Below, piece after piece: positions 1-10,945 of a stretch of DNA of 64,000 nucleotides. Every line of letters begins with the position of its first letter. Within the stretch, counting starts at the first letter, position 1. This DNA is from Fragilaria radians (Eukaryota; Bacillariophyta; Fragilariophyceae; Fragilariales; Fragilariaceae): assembly GCA_900642245.1 (NCBI GenBank), contig CAAAJI010000007.1, positions 542,698-606,697 of the forward strand, read 5' to 3'. A model generated the notes under the pieces. That model did not search any database. It was not told the DNA's origin and saw nothing but the letters and a program-made list of their open reading frames with translations. The translations under genes were made by a program, and so were the position numbers.

Positions 1-1166
1 AGAGCAAATTGACCCCGAATTGTAAGACAAAGAAGCGTCGATATGAAGATGCCCATATTGTTTTGAAAAGATTGAGCAATAAATAAACTAGATGTAATAG
101 AAACCAAGAATAAACTTATGGAATGTAAATGAAACATGCAATGAAACACCCCGCATATTTCGATGAAAGCTTTGGATTTCTTACAAAGAGTTTAATGGCA
201 ACGGATTATTTTTGTAAACTTTATCAAAATTTATCTGAAAAGTATTAATACCTTATCAAAGTTAGAAAAATAAAAACAAATTAAGAATCATGACGTCACA
301 TGGTAGTAAAGCGACACTCACAAACAAATCATCTAGAAATCAAATTTGCACTTTCCCACAAATTGGTACATAAAAATGACTGCCACCTAAATGGCAGAAA
401 ACGGAGACTTTATTTATAACTTTTAACCTACGCTTCTGGACTGCGATGAAACGTTTTGAGCATGGAAACAATTATATGTTGTTGTGAAAGAATATCAATT
501 TTCATAGGAAGCCATCGAATTCCTTTGAATTCGTAATTCAAGAGAAAATGTCATAATGACTGAGAAATCGATAATAGAAGGACAAAATATCGAAATTCAG
601 TATACTCTCGCCAACACTCTACAAAATAACGGACAAGTTCTTTGTAGTAGAGTTCGTACAAATTTGAAAGTGTAGGTTCTGAAATGCTGATCAGAGCAGG
701 TCTCTAAATGTAATATGCCAATAGAGCAACCTAATTGTCAAATCAGTGAAGTGGTAAAAAGAAAATGCCCATAAAGAAATTCTATTAAAAAACTGAAGTA
801 CGCGAAGAATCTCTAAATTTGGAGAGATATGCATCTATGAAAGAAAAATCAAAAATGTATAAGAAAAAATGAAGGAAATTCTTCTTTTTCGGGGCAACGC
901 AGAAGAATACATATGCTTTCCTCACAGGTGTAAACGAATAATCAACAGCCATTGAGGAAATACGAAGGAGTTGCTCGTGAAATTACTATGTCAATACTAA
1001 TAGGCGAAAACAAAGTGTTTGGATAAATTATAAATTGATAATTGGTGCAAACCAGGGAGAAAGAAGAGCTTTTACTACCCGTAGTCCTAATGTTAATAAA
1101 TGCCAATTCCTAACCCTAACCGACATATTCGTTATCTAATAGTTTTTTAGATTTTAAACATTTGAG
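1..1166. other. A+T-rich intergenic region
   Basis: No open frame of gene length is present on either strand. The stretch is A+T-rich with frequent stops. The only motif noted is a palindromic CRE-like octamer TGACGTCA at 291-298, about 870 bases before the ankyrin gene, too far to assign. Confidence 0.5.
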
Positions 1167-1637
1167 ATGCCTGCGTTCGACGGATTTGGCAAGGCATCGT
1201 CGTCCGCGAACATCCCGATCGAGAAGTGTACCCCTTGGGTTGCTTCGTCAGAAGGAAACTTAGACCTTGTGAAGGAGGCTCTGTCTTCACTGAATCTTAA
1301 CCCGGACACTGCCGATGAAAACGGTTACACACTGGTGCATGCCGCCGCTGCCTACAACCAACAGCACATTTTGAGATGGCTGATGGACCAAAATGGCGTT
1401 AATGTCAACGCTCAAGACAATGACGGGGACACACCTTTGCATCATGTCGAATGTCTGGATGCAGCTAAGTTTTTGATAGAGGTTTTGAAAGTAGATTCAA
1501 AAATATTGAACTTCGAAGGCAAGACAGCGTTTCTCGTAAAGCAGGAAGAGCTACAGGAGCAAATGGATGACGAGGACGAAGATGAAGACGAAGAACTAAA
1601 AGAATTGGTTGAATACCTCGAGAGCGTAACTCGTTAA
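1167..1637 (+). CDS. Small ankyrin-repeat protein
   Basis: Encodes 156 residues with about three ankyrin repeats. The clearest signatures are ENGYTLVHAAAAYNQ (about residues 51-65) and DNDGDTPLHHVECLDAAKFL (about 84-103), matching the G-T-x-L-H/D-G-x-T-P-L-H consensus. The C-terminus is a run of Asp/Glu (MDDEDEDEDEEL, about 132-143). Size and architecture resemble the small fungal ankyrin proteins typified by yeast YCR051W, whose role is poorly defined. The protein should be cytosolic or nuclear, because no signal peptide or membrane segment is seen. The start is the first ATG of the frame, just after an A+T-rich leader. It is intronless. Ankyrin fold is clear; partner and function are unknown. 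Confidence 0.8.
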   Translation: MPAFDGFGKASSSANIPIEKCTPWVASSEGNLDLVKEALSSLNLNPDTADENGYTLVHAAAAYNQQHILRWLMDQNGVNVNAQDNDGDTPLHHVECLDAAKFLIEVLKVDSKILNFEGKTAFLVKQEELQEQMDDEDEDEDEELKELVEYLESVTR

Positions 1638-3605
1638 TATCTATTGGGCGTTCACAAGGATAATAAGGACACATTTGACTTCAGGAAATGTCGCGTTAGC
1701 TGATTCGACTTATTGTCATGTGACTTCTCAATAAGAAGTGAATAGTGAACATATCAAAGTATGATTATTAGTATATTAAGGGTATAGGAAGCGGAATGAT
1801 GCAAAGCACAAATTATCCTTTCCAAACATAGTCAATCTTTCAAAACGTTATAGAGTCTTTTCGTTACAGGTGCCTCATGCTCTGCCCTTTCAAAGGAATA
1901 TTGTATATCAAATTGGTCTCAAGGTTTTTGTTAATATACGCGCGTCTACACTGATATGAATCTCCCTCTCATCTGTACCGTTCTTACAGGAGCGATGAAG
2001 CCTGAGAATTCAAATGTCAATATCATGTTCTCCGCTCTAAATTCTGCATTTCAAGCTTCCAGCATCACCACAGCTCATAAAATTAACAAATATTTATAGC
2101 CATAAAAATCTGGAGGCAATCCAATGATCTAAAACCTAAGGAGATGTATTTCTTCTCCACACCGACTTCAAGTTTGACGTTTCAATCAAAGTTGCGACTC
2201 ATCAATGATCTCGTCAGATGTACATGGCTTGTTGTTGTTGCGAATACGTCTCTTCAATAAAAGCCAATTAACACTTTCTTTCACTCCCCATCTCTTCCAT
2301 CTCACGCATAAATCTTCAAGCTCTGTAATCCCAATCTCCTGATTTCAATTGCTCTTTGAAGCAGACTACATTAAGTGTTTTAGACTGGCTCAAGGTTGTT
2401 TCTAAGCTTTTTCCATGCAATTTTGCCCTAACACCAATTTAGACCTTATTCTTCTAGATCCTAACCAAATTAAGGACAATCTTTAATTTGTTGGTCTTCA
2501 CATCAACACAGAAGATGAGTTCTGTGGAGGCAGATTCCCTCAATTCTGTAAATCTTGTTCTTCTTCTTTCCTTTATCGAAATCTTTATCATAAAATGCAC
2601 CAGGCTTGGGAATTCTCACTCTTCCTGTCAATATGTTTCTACACCCAACCCCTTGGCTCTAGCATGAAGCTTTTCTATGCACGTGGGTAATGATTCACTC
2701 TACCCACATAAGGAGTCACACAAAGAGCAAAAGTAAAATTTAATCTAATCGTTGTGACAACTAAATTAAGCTTTTTCTCAATGACCAACTCTTTCGTTTT
2801 CTTCAAATTCTCAAACCCAAACGAATAACCTAACCAAACGAAAGCCAATGTGGATTAATGTATGGGATATTCTCAATAAATTCAACATTCCACTTAAAGG
2901 GCCAACTAGAAGCGAAATCTCTGTCCATAAGTAAATGTGAAAGATATGATGTTTCCAAGTTCCATCCTGAAGTATACTTGAGATAGCAAAAGGCCTGAAG
3001 TAATAGCAGAACATGATTCCAGAATATGTTGATGAAAAAATTAAACATTGTTTTACTACTGTCACATTCATTGTTAATACGTTGATTTTAACTCATCTAC
3101 ACTGCGTGAATGATTGAGACTACTTACCTTAACACAATCGCTATGTCACACCATAGCATGTTGAAATAACGATAGTGAGTCATCAAATTGGCTATTCAGA
3201 TTATGTGCAACATGCGGTTACTATTAAGATAAAGAGAAAGAAAAGAATATCTTCGTGAGGATTGAGTCTACAACCTCGGAAGCTCTACTGTAAAAGTATT
3301 TAGGAATTAAAGAGATAATACTTTGACCGTTTAGTAAGCAAAAAGGTCGATTAACCAATAATCAAGTACTTTACCAAACATTTTGGGATTCAAAAATAGT
3401 CTAGCAAGAAATTTGAATTATTTTGACAAATCAATAATTCAGACTCTTGTGCGTTGCGCTGATAATGCTCCAATCCTAACCGAAAATATGTGGCCAAAAG
3501 TTTAAGGGGTGAATGTAAAACTGATTTTGATCAGAAATGTTCTTGCCACAGTTTTCCTTAAATGACGTGGTTTTAAGGAAAAATACAAACAACAAAAAAT
3601 ATGAA
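1638..3605. other. Intergenic region
   Basis: Only short overlapping frames on the minus strand (for example 2811-3071) that lack domain signatures and natural-looking composition. A TGACGTGG motif lies at 3563-3570, roughly 40-60 bases upstream of the likely start of the metalloprotease gene. Confidence 0.5.
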
Positions 3606-5129
3606 ATGAGGAAAACGTCAATGAGAAAATTCGCTTTATTGTACCTTGGGCTTATCGAAGGAATATCCGGCTTCATCTTTCACGCACCTAGGAAAAATCA
3701 CTTACATTTGCAAAGCCAGTTATCAGTGAAGGATGGAACTCGTGAAGGAATTGACATTGATTTGCTGAGTAAGCTGAATAATTGTAAAAGTGGTACCGAG
3801 GCGAGGACAATCCTTGAAGGTGCATTGGAAGGCAGCCAATCATTGTATAATTCAGTTCGGATATTACCTGGTGCTTCTGAGAAAGGAATATCAGATGCAG
3901 ATTTGGCGATACAGACAAAAGTAAGGAACACTAGATACAGCGTTCTAGAGTTGATTGATCTTAACGGTGATACGGATGCGGATAGGGCGTCTTTTGCGCT
4001 TTTGAGTTTAGCAATAGCATCAACTTCCTCCGCACTTGTTGCTAATCAAAACCTACCAGGTCCAGAAATCGTTCGCTTTGTTGTAGTTTGGGTTTTGAGC
4101 TTTGCTCCATTCTTTTTTCTTGGATACGGAATAGCGACGCCTGAAGAGTTACAAAAAGTTTTGATTACAATCCAAAGAGAGATATTTCCTATTTATAGAA
4201 AACGAGTCATTCAGCATGAAGCTGGACATTTCTTGATGGGATATCTTCTTGGTTTGCCAATTCAAAGTTACAGTACCAATGCGATCAAGAATGCCGTAGA
4301 GTTTTATCCACTCAATGATCCGAATACAGGAAAAGTCAAGGCTAAACAACTAGGTTTTGATAGCATAAATCGGCAGGATGAAACTTCACCTACATACGAT
4401 TCACAAATGGAATTATCTACTTCTGCCTACTACAGTAAGGAAGGAAGGGGCAGATCACAGATTGATCAGCAATCTGTATTCCGTAAGGATAAGCGATACT
4501 TTGAGAATGCGTTTCTGAAGATTCCAGCAGCAAATGATCCTTCTAAATCCTGGCCCTTTAGAGGCTTTGACGATACAATTATTGATAAATTGACCTCGAT
4601 CTCTGTCGCTGGAGCTTGTGCTGAAATTTTGGCCTTTGGCAATGCTGAGGGTGGATTTGCAGATTTTAGTCAATTGCGACAACTTTTTAATAGTGCTGAG
4701 GCAAACTTAAGTGAGCGGGATATGGAAAATAGAGTACGATATGCTATTGGTTTTGTGACTACCCAGCTACGCTTACATCTTGGTGCCCTTGACGCGGTGG
4801 CAGAGGCCATGGAAAAGGGTGCTAGCATAGCTGAATGTGTCCTAGCGATAGAAAACTGCTCTAACATCAGTGGTAATGATGGAATTTCGGAAGACTATGC
4901 CGTTCGAAGGAGGAAATCTTTTCGATTAGATAGGATTGGACCTATCGAAAAAATCTTTCTTGGTGGGAAAAATGCAGATGTTGAGGAAACACGTGTTATC
5001 AGCGGAATAGGAGGAGGGGATAAGAAAAAATCCTTTGCTATTACTGGTGATGATCCACTTTATGCTGCAATTGCCGTTGCTGTTTCGTTTCTGATTTGGG
5101 CAGTTAATGGAGGACTTTCTTTGCATTGA
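3606..5129 (+). CDS. Plastid M41 (FtsH-type) peptidase-like protein lacking the AAA domain
   Basis: The frame opens at 3537, but the ATG at 3606 (or 3621) gives a better signal peptide: basic MRKTSMRK, a hydrophobic stretch, then ISG/FIF, a Phe-containing cleavage region typical of diatom plastid preproteins. A hydrophobic segment lies at VVVWVLSFAPFFFLGYGIA (about residues 182-200 of the longer frame). It is followed by a zinc-peptidase motif QHEAGHFLMGYLLG (HEAGH at 227-231) and the downstream GACAEILAFG...GGFADF block. Asp376 there aligns with the third FtsH metal ligand. No Walker A/B or AAA module precedes the peptidase domain, so this is not a full FtsH. It resembles the plant/algal chloroplast 'FtsH-like peptidase only' proteins. 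Zinc ligands look intact, so it may be active. Expected site is a plastid membrane. Its substrate is unknown. The C-terminus ends in a second hydrophobic stretch (AAIAVAVSFLIWAVNG). Confidence 0.75.
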   Translation: MRKTSMRKFALLYLGLIEGISGFIFHAPRKNHLHLQSQLSVKDGTREGIDIDLLSKLNNCKSGTEARTILEGALEGSQSLYNSVRILPGASEKGISDADLAIQTKVRNTRYSVLELIDLNGDTDADRASFALLSLAIASTSSALVANQNLPGPEIVRFVVVWVLSFAPFFFLGYGIATPEELQKVLITIQREIFPIYRKRVIQHEAGHFLMGYLLGLPIQSYSTNAIKNAVEFYPLNDPNTGKVKAKQLGFDSINRQDETSPTYDSQMELSTSAYYSKEGRGRSQIDQQSVFRKDKRYFENAFLKIPAANDPSKSWPFRGFDDTIIDKLTSISVAGACAEILAFGNAEGGFADFSQLRQLFNSAEANLSERDMENRVRYAIGFVTTQLRLHLGALDAVAEAMEKGASIAECVLAIENCSNISGNDGISEDYAVRRRKSFRLDRIGPIEKIFLGGKNADVEETRVISGIGGGDKKKSFAITGDDPLYAAIAVAVSFLIWAVNGGLSLH

Positions 5130-6621
5130 GAAGGCATGTTGAGAATGATATTACTAGCTTTTCAGGGAAGTAAAATTTACCTTAACATTAGATGAAACAG
5201 TACGTGATGCACTATAACATGTAAATAATATGATCATATTTAGTTAGAGAATTACCATTTTATCTCATACTCATCATACGTGACTCCATAAGCTTTCAAG
5301 AAAAGACAAAAAGTTTGCATTAGGAACTAGCTAGAAAATCTCTGAAAAATAGCATATAGGCAGTTTGGAAAAACAAAGAAGCAATGACGTATCTATCTAC
5401 ATTTACTTCAGTACATAAGAATCACTAATTCCTACACCATGTAAAAGCTCATCACATGGTCTACATTGTATGTAAGCTGTTTGATTGCTGATTTAAGGTT
5501 GTTCAATTATGAAGAAATACGAGTTTCAACGTTTTCATGTCTCAGTGCCTAAATTGATAACTCTAAATCAGAGTCCACCCACCACCCCCTACAACTTCAA
5601 GTCCTAAGTGACTCCAAGCCCACATAATTTCTATGCGACTTAACAAAACCATTCCTCTGGTCTTGACTCCCTAAAACGCCACTTTGTCAGCTTTCCATGA
5701 AAGCTATAATCTGAACATGCATCTTATATCCCATTTTTTCTGCTTTTAAAATCTGGATCATCGTCAGGCATTGAGATATTAGCATTCATGCTTCTAATAT
5801 ACTTTAACTGCCTTCATTTATTCAACATATCACGATTGTCCTGTCGTTCCTCTCAAGTCTATCTTGTCCCCGCGGTTGTTCCATTTGGCATTACTTCACT
5901 TCTAAGCCTCAAAATTAAATTTCCTCTGTTGCATGATGGGAAACTGTGTAGGGTTGTTCTATTGCAAGTGCAGTTTTCAATATGATTAGAATACATTTTG
6001 TTCCTGTCACACAGAAGGAGTAAGGATTATATGATATCCCTTATCTTGCGGTTATACCAAATTTTTCTGTGGGCCCAGATTGATTCATAGATGCTCTTAT
6101 TTCATGAACGCCACTTACCCGCCTTGAAGTTATGCGTGTTTTAAAGTTTTTATTGTTAATGCATGAAAACAATATTTCTCACTTTTCAATATCGAAAAAA
6201 AAATCATTTTACAGGGACCCGCATTCATACTATGAAGCTTATGATATTCCAACAAAATAAAGCGTACAGGCTTAAGTCAGTAAAAGCATGGCTTAGGGTA
6301 AGGCATTCCATAATTGACATCCCTTTTGTCGAATTCCAAAATACAAGGACTTATGTTTTCAGTAAACATAATACGAATCTTTTTTCGATTCTCGCGTTAG
6401 AAAACTCATGAGTTTGAACAAATTTCTCGTTATAAAGATCGATGTTTAGGCAGAAGCAGTATGCAACGTTCTTATTGTATTTTTCACAAATTATGATGAC
6501 TCTTCAGCTACAGTTTTCTCCAATGAGAAGAATCCTGCTTGATATTAACATATATAGTCCGAATAAGTCTCCTTATTCATGCTGATCACCAGTGCACATA
6601 TTTATGTATAACACTGGGTGC
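5130..6621. other. Intergenic region
   Basis: A+T-rich sequence with pyrimidine-rich patches. Short plus-strand frames (5788-5985, 6163-6411) show no domain and are judged spurious. One TGACGT hexamer occurs near 5385 with no gene start nearby. Confidence 0.45.
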
Positions 6622-9183
6622 TCATAGGGTGTTTTTTACCTTATGCATGAAATCAAAATCTGGTACTATTTTTACAGATGTCTTGGCGCGAAGCGGTATG
6701 CAGTACATGCAACCATCTTTACCCATAACTCCGCCTTCAAATTTATCCTTGATGGATATCATATTTTCGGAGCATGGCATAACATCAACATGATCATCGT
6801 ATGGATTGATACGTAAGATACCCATGGCTCGTTGTGGGATTCCATACAGACATCCGTCATTCGCCACGAAGCCATTTTGATATTTATTTTCACCATCCAG
6901 CAATAGGGGACCGATTAGAAGAATCTCTTCGGTAACGACATTAATCTTTAAGACTTGTTCGGCATCACAGGGGAATAGATAAACGAATTTTCCGTCAAGC
7001 GTCAAAGCACCACCAAGATACTTGTAACGTCCATCCTGTGGGACGCGATGCCGTCCACTAGTTAAGATGCTACTGTCCCCAATCACATAGACCTGCTGTA
7101 GCTTTACGTTGACCACAAGGATATGGTTTGAGTTATTAGGAAATCCAAAGATTTTGTCACCCGCTGATAATCCTCCATGCCACTTCCATTGGCCGGAAGG
7201 TAAGGGTTTGCCGTCCGATGGTAGGAGAATTGTGCATTCGTCATTGGTAGGGTCAATCTTAAGTACACCGATTTCATTGTGGGGGATACCGTATATGCAT
7301 CCGTCGCATCCTAAGATGCCCCCAAACCATTTTTGTCGACTGTTGCCAAAGCACGGGCCAATTTTCCAAACCTGATTGCTTCGGGGGCAAACTTTTAACA
7401 CGTGAGTAGCATTTGCCGGAATACAATATACCATGCCGTTTACAGCAAGATTACCACCGTGATAAAGCCAGCCAGAGTCCCCTACTTGATTGGCAAGTAT
7501 TTCTTGACCAAAGAGGGTTATTTCGTTAGTTTCGGGATTTATCTTCAAGACAGAGCAGGCGTTGGAGGGAAGTGCTAAACAACATCCTCGAGGAAATTTG
7601 GGATCCTTCATAACTTCTGGAGGGACATCAAGCCCTCGCAACCATTTAAAATTGCCTTCCAAAGCTGGTCCGATAAAGTCCATGACTTTGGACTTGACAC
7701 TAATACGTAAAACATGCTTCGCAGATCCCGGAACACCATAGATATAATCGCCACAAGACGATGCCATACCACCCAAGTACTTATCTTGACCTGACATAGT
7801 GCAGTCTGTAGACAGGTATTCCAAGTACGCCCTACATTCTCGAGTTGGTATCGGCGAAGGTGAGGTCGAGTCTGCAAATCGAACTCCCTGAACTAATGCA
7901 CTCTCCTTTGCTTTATTCCATTCCTTGTCAGACGCAATATAAGGAACAAGACCATAAAGCTCTGCTAGTCTCCTTGTCAGTAGAGGTGGACTTGAACGAA
8001 AGGAAAGTCTATGATTTCTGTTTTCTTGCTTATGGATGTGCCAGCTTTCAACGTGGGCACGGTGATCACCAGTCTGTCGTTGTTTGTATGCGTTCATCTT
8101 TTGCGGATATACGTCCTTCGGTGTCAAGATGGCTGGTTGCATACTATTATAGGACACAATTCGAAACCGCGGAGTTGGTGCACTTGGGGGAAGAGCTGCG
8201 TGTACCAAATCCGATCGCCAGAGGATGACATCACCTTTGGAAACATAAATCTTTTTACTTGTCAGACCAAATTCATTTTCAAGGCGATTGATTTCTACAT
8301 CTGTTAGAGGAACCCAAGAAAATTTTCCTCGATAGATGTTTTTTGTTAATTCTTGATGTACGGCAGTGTGAGAGCGTGGCCAACAAAGGAAGCAGCCATC
8401 TATTTCTGATACTTGATCTTCGAAAGCCACAAGTGATTGTAACGTCTGGAAGCCTCTAGTAGCATGGTCTTGATCAAAGTGCTCACCTCTCGACTTAAGC
8501 TGTTCTTGGCCGCACACCATTGGGTTTTCCTTGAGAGATTCCAACCAAAACAAGGGAGGTATGAAACCATGAGGAGCAGTGGGTCGATGACAAGTAAAAC
8601 CCTCCTTTGAACAATGCAACTCTCGCGTCTGATACAACGGCTCAAATAACCTTTTTGCTAGCATTTCTCGGACTTCACCATTGACCCATCCAGCGCCGTT
8701 GCTTTGGAACATATCTGAGAAGGATTTGTACCCCGTATATGGGAAGGGATCGAGGTCTTGCCTCGAAGTTGGATACCAAGATGATGGATCCAATCGAGAC
8801 ACTTTTCCATTACTCGAATCCTCAATAAAATCCCAAATCTCAGCCGCTGCTCTTTCACACTCTTCGGCACTGAGTATTGAATTTAAAACGCAATAGCCAT
8901 CCTCCAACAACGATTCTCGAACATGTGCCAACGGAGAATCAACAGGAAGTATGGGCAGATGTGAAGGAGAACTTTTACATACGTCATCCTCAGATCGAGT
9001 GGATACATTCAAGTTATTGCAATCAGTCATCCGTAATAATTGAGTTCTCGCGGGGGTACAAATACTAAAGGCAACAGATGACAAACGAAGTATCATCGAC
9101 ACCGATTGGAATTCCAGATATTTGTGTAGGCAACATGAATTCCCTTCGAAGGAATCCAAAGTTAGCCACAGAATTAGATGCAA
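6622..9183 (-). CDS. Phytanoyl-CoA-dioxygenase-like oxygenase fused to an eight-repeat propeller-like domain
   Basis: An intronless 853-residue frame. Residues about 85-350 form a PhyH-type Fe(II)/2-oxoglutarate oxygenase. The pieces are HVRESLLEDGYCVL at the start, the metal motif HFD (His235, Asp237), CFLCWPRSH, distal His at VHAALPP (328), and PRFR (Arg339/341) for 2-oxoglutarate. From about 462 to 853 there are eight repeats of about 47-50 residues built on GG-x-DG-x-IYGIP-x-A-x-VLKI-x-P, for example YGVPGSAKHVLRI, YCIPANATHVLKV, YGIPHNEIGVLKI and YGIPQRAMGILRI. These most likely close into a beta-propeller. The N-terminus is uncertain: ATGs at 9183, 9096 (MILRLSSVAFSICTPA, signal-like) and 9030 are all possible. 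The family hydroxylates varied substrates, so the substrate here cannot be named. The fusion suggests the propeller binds a partner or substrate. Confidence 0.75.
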   Translation of the reverse strand: MHLILWLTLDSFEGNSCCLHKYLEFQSVSMILRLSSVAFSICTPARTQLLRMTDCNNLNVSTRSEDDVCKSSPSHLPILPVDSPLAHVRESLLEDGYCVLNSILSAEECERAAAEIWDFIEDSSNGKVSRLDPSSWYPTSRQDLDPFPYTGYKSFSDMFQSNGAGWVNGEVREMLAKRLFEPLYQTRELHCSKEGFTCHRPTAPHGFIPPLFWLESLKENPMVCGQEQLKSRGEHFDQDHATRGFQTLQSLVAFEDQVSEIDGCFLCWPRSHTAVHQELTKNIYRGKFSWVPLTDVEINRLENEFGLTSKKIYVSKGDVILWRSDLVHAALPPSAPTPRFRIVSYNSMQPAILTPKDVYPQKMNAYKQRQTGDHRAHVESWHIHKQENRNHRLSFRSSPPLLTRRLAELYGLVPYIASDKEWNKAKESALVQGVRFADSTSPSPIPTRECRAYLEYLSTDCTMSGQDKYLGGMASSCGDYIYGVPGSAKHVLRISVKSKVMDFIGPALEGNFKWLRGLDVPPEVMKDPKFPRGCCLALPSNACSVLKINPETNEITLFGQEILANQVGDSGWLYHGGNLAVNGMVYCIPANATHVLKVCPRSNQVWKIGPCFGNSRQKWFGGILGCDGCIYGIPHNEIGVLKIDPTNDECTILLPSDGKPLPSGQWKWHGGLSAGDKIFGFPNNSNHILVVNVKLQQVYVIGDSSILTSGRHRVPQDGRYKYLGGALTLDGKFVYLFPCDAEQVLKINVVTEEILLIGPLLLDGENKYQNGFVANDGCLYGIPQRAMGILRINPYDDHVDVMPCSENMISIKDKFEGGVMGKDGCMYCIPLRAKTSVKIVPDFDFMHKVKNTL

Positions 9184-9248
9184 CGTAGTAACCTCACCTT
9201 GTTGATGAAAACATCAATCAATTTTCCTTAAATACTAGTAGTTGGTGC

Positions 9249-9510
9249 TTGCTTTGCTCCGCAGAGTTAACTATTTTACAAAAGAGAATGTATCTTTGAC
9301 TTTTTGCATTTCCAGCAACAGTTATGACAAAGATTTTTATGATTGTTATTTGTGAACCTAGAATTTGCAGGTCATACAATCTGATGCATGATTTGCTCCG
9401 CAGAGTTAACTATTTTACAAAAGAGAATGTATCTTAGACTTTTTACCTTTCCAGCAACAGTTATGACAAAGATTTGCAGGTCATACAAGCTGATGAATGA
9501 CAAAATCCAA
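9249..9510. repeat. Imperfect tandem duplication (period about 139 bp)
   Basis: The block beginning TTTGCTCCGCAGAGTTAACT at 9253 recurs at 9392 and runs on through ACTATTTTACAAAAGAGAAT and CCAGCAACAGTTATGACAAA with a few substitutions. The tail GCAGGTCATACAA..CTGATG..TGA is also duplicated. The second copy lacks about 25-30 bases present in the first. It sits just upstream of the oxygenase gene, whose start is at 9183 on the minus strand, so it is in that gene's promoter side. Confidence 0.75.
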
Positions 9511-10007
9511 GTTTTACTACTTGAACGAACATGTCATTGGTGTCTCCAGTTGCATTCAACATCACAGAACTTAAAGTTAATTATACCATTGATTTAGCAT
9601 TGGCATCAGGAAGGTATAGAGGAAGTAATTTCATTTTTTCCCTATAAAAAAAATGGTTTGTAGACACATTTTAGCTTTTCTTGCATAATTGTTGTAGAAG
9701 TCATTGGTGCTGCTGTTATTGGGACATCAAAGATTGTTCATGAAAAAGTCAAAACAAAAATGTTGATGGAAAGTAAATATTGTTGTTTTGATAACATTAT
9801 AAATAATATTCTTTACTTGTTTGACAGGAAAAAAATGAGATATATGATAGATTAATGGAATATGAATCATCCCAAAGACGCAATGATATCATTGATCCAT
9901 ATGATTCATGCCTTTTAAACCAGTCATCAATAACTTAAGATTAAGAAGCACGAAAGATCTTTTTCTTCGATTTACAGGAATAGTATTATTTTTTCATTTT
10001 GAAGGAA
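9511..10007. other. Intergenic region left of the assembly gap
   Basis: A+T-rich sequence with no gene-length frame and no recognised motif. It ends at a run of N. Confidence 0.5.
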
Positions 10008-10027
10008 NNNNNNNNNNNNNNNNNNNN
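10008..10027. other. Assembly gap of 20 N
   Basis: Twenty undetermined bases, probably a scaffold join of arbitrary length. Repeated sequence lies on the right side (10183-10340), which may be why the assembly broke here. Confidence 0.98.
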
Positions 10028-10182
10028 ACAACTGAAAGTCTTGACAACATTCTAGTTTAGAATTCTGGATGAAAGTAGGATGGAAATATTATTTTACTAA
10101 AATCACGTACCGTTTGAATAGCTACATCCCTATTGATTTTAGTCGCTATTGTAAACTCTGTACTCTATTGTATTAATAAAAG

Positions 10183-10340
10183 GCACAAGGGTTAAGGGGT
10201 AGCACCTGTCAGATCGGATATGAAACTTTTGGTGTCGGCTGAAGGCTAGATAGGATGTGAATATTTTTTAGTAGTGTAGATAACAAAACGCACAAGGGTT
10301 AAGGGGTAGCACCGGCCAGATCGGATGTGAAACTTTTTTA
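10183..10340. repeat. Two direct copies of a 50-bp repeat beside the gap
   Basis: CACAAGGGTTAAGGGGTAGC followed by ACC(T/G)G(T/C)CAGATCGGAT(A/G)TGAAAC occurs near 10184 and again near 10290, about 107 bp apart. The following GGATGTGAA..TTTTTTAGTAGT stretch is also repeated around 10253 and 10325. The leading CACAAGGGTTA also appears at about 48402, so the unit may belong to a dispersed repeat family. Confidence 0.65.
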
Positions 10341-10945
10341 GTAGTAGGATTAAGTGTGGAAATGATACATCAAGACTGAAAATTCTGTTTAGTTTTCTAT
10401 AGATACAAATGACTTGTAGATTTGGTCAGTCCAACTAAGCATTCAAAATAAGGCTGTGCTAAGAAAATTCGTTAGGGAATTTAGCATGAAGATAAACAAC
10501 AATGGCGACGCCCCTCTTTTCTTTCTGAATTCAATCCCAATCAGATTCAAGATTCATTGATCTCAAATCACAAAGAGGATTCTAAGAAATATCAAATTTA
10601 TCACAACACCATTTTCTATTGGCTAAGAAATGAAATCCTGCTTACAGACTGTATTAGCAAAAGACCTTTCAATAATTGACAGGACATACAGGACTAACAA
10701 CAACCTATTATGTGAGAATACTCGAAAAATGAGACTAGAGAATGGATATGTTGCGAAAGATCAGTAATCAGTAAATGATGTCAATCTACTCACTCACTCT
10801 GGAAAACATTACCTGAAATTCGTATTGAACCAAAACGTTAGCATGTCACTAAACCAATGAGTTAATTTTTTACCGCCAATACTCGTACTCTCGTACTCGC
10901 ACGTTGATTGACAGGTGGTACAATAGAAACTAGAAACCTTGCTGG
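10341..10945. other. Intergenic region upstream of the CID-domain gene
   Basis: No gene-length frame. The promoter side of the next gene contains the reiterated ACTCGTACTCTCGTACTCGC near 10882-10901, just before the start at 10946. Confidence 0.4.

Noticed and set aside
291..298. Palindromic CRE (TGACGTCA)
   Set aside because: About 870 bases from the nearest start, so no gene can be linked to it.
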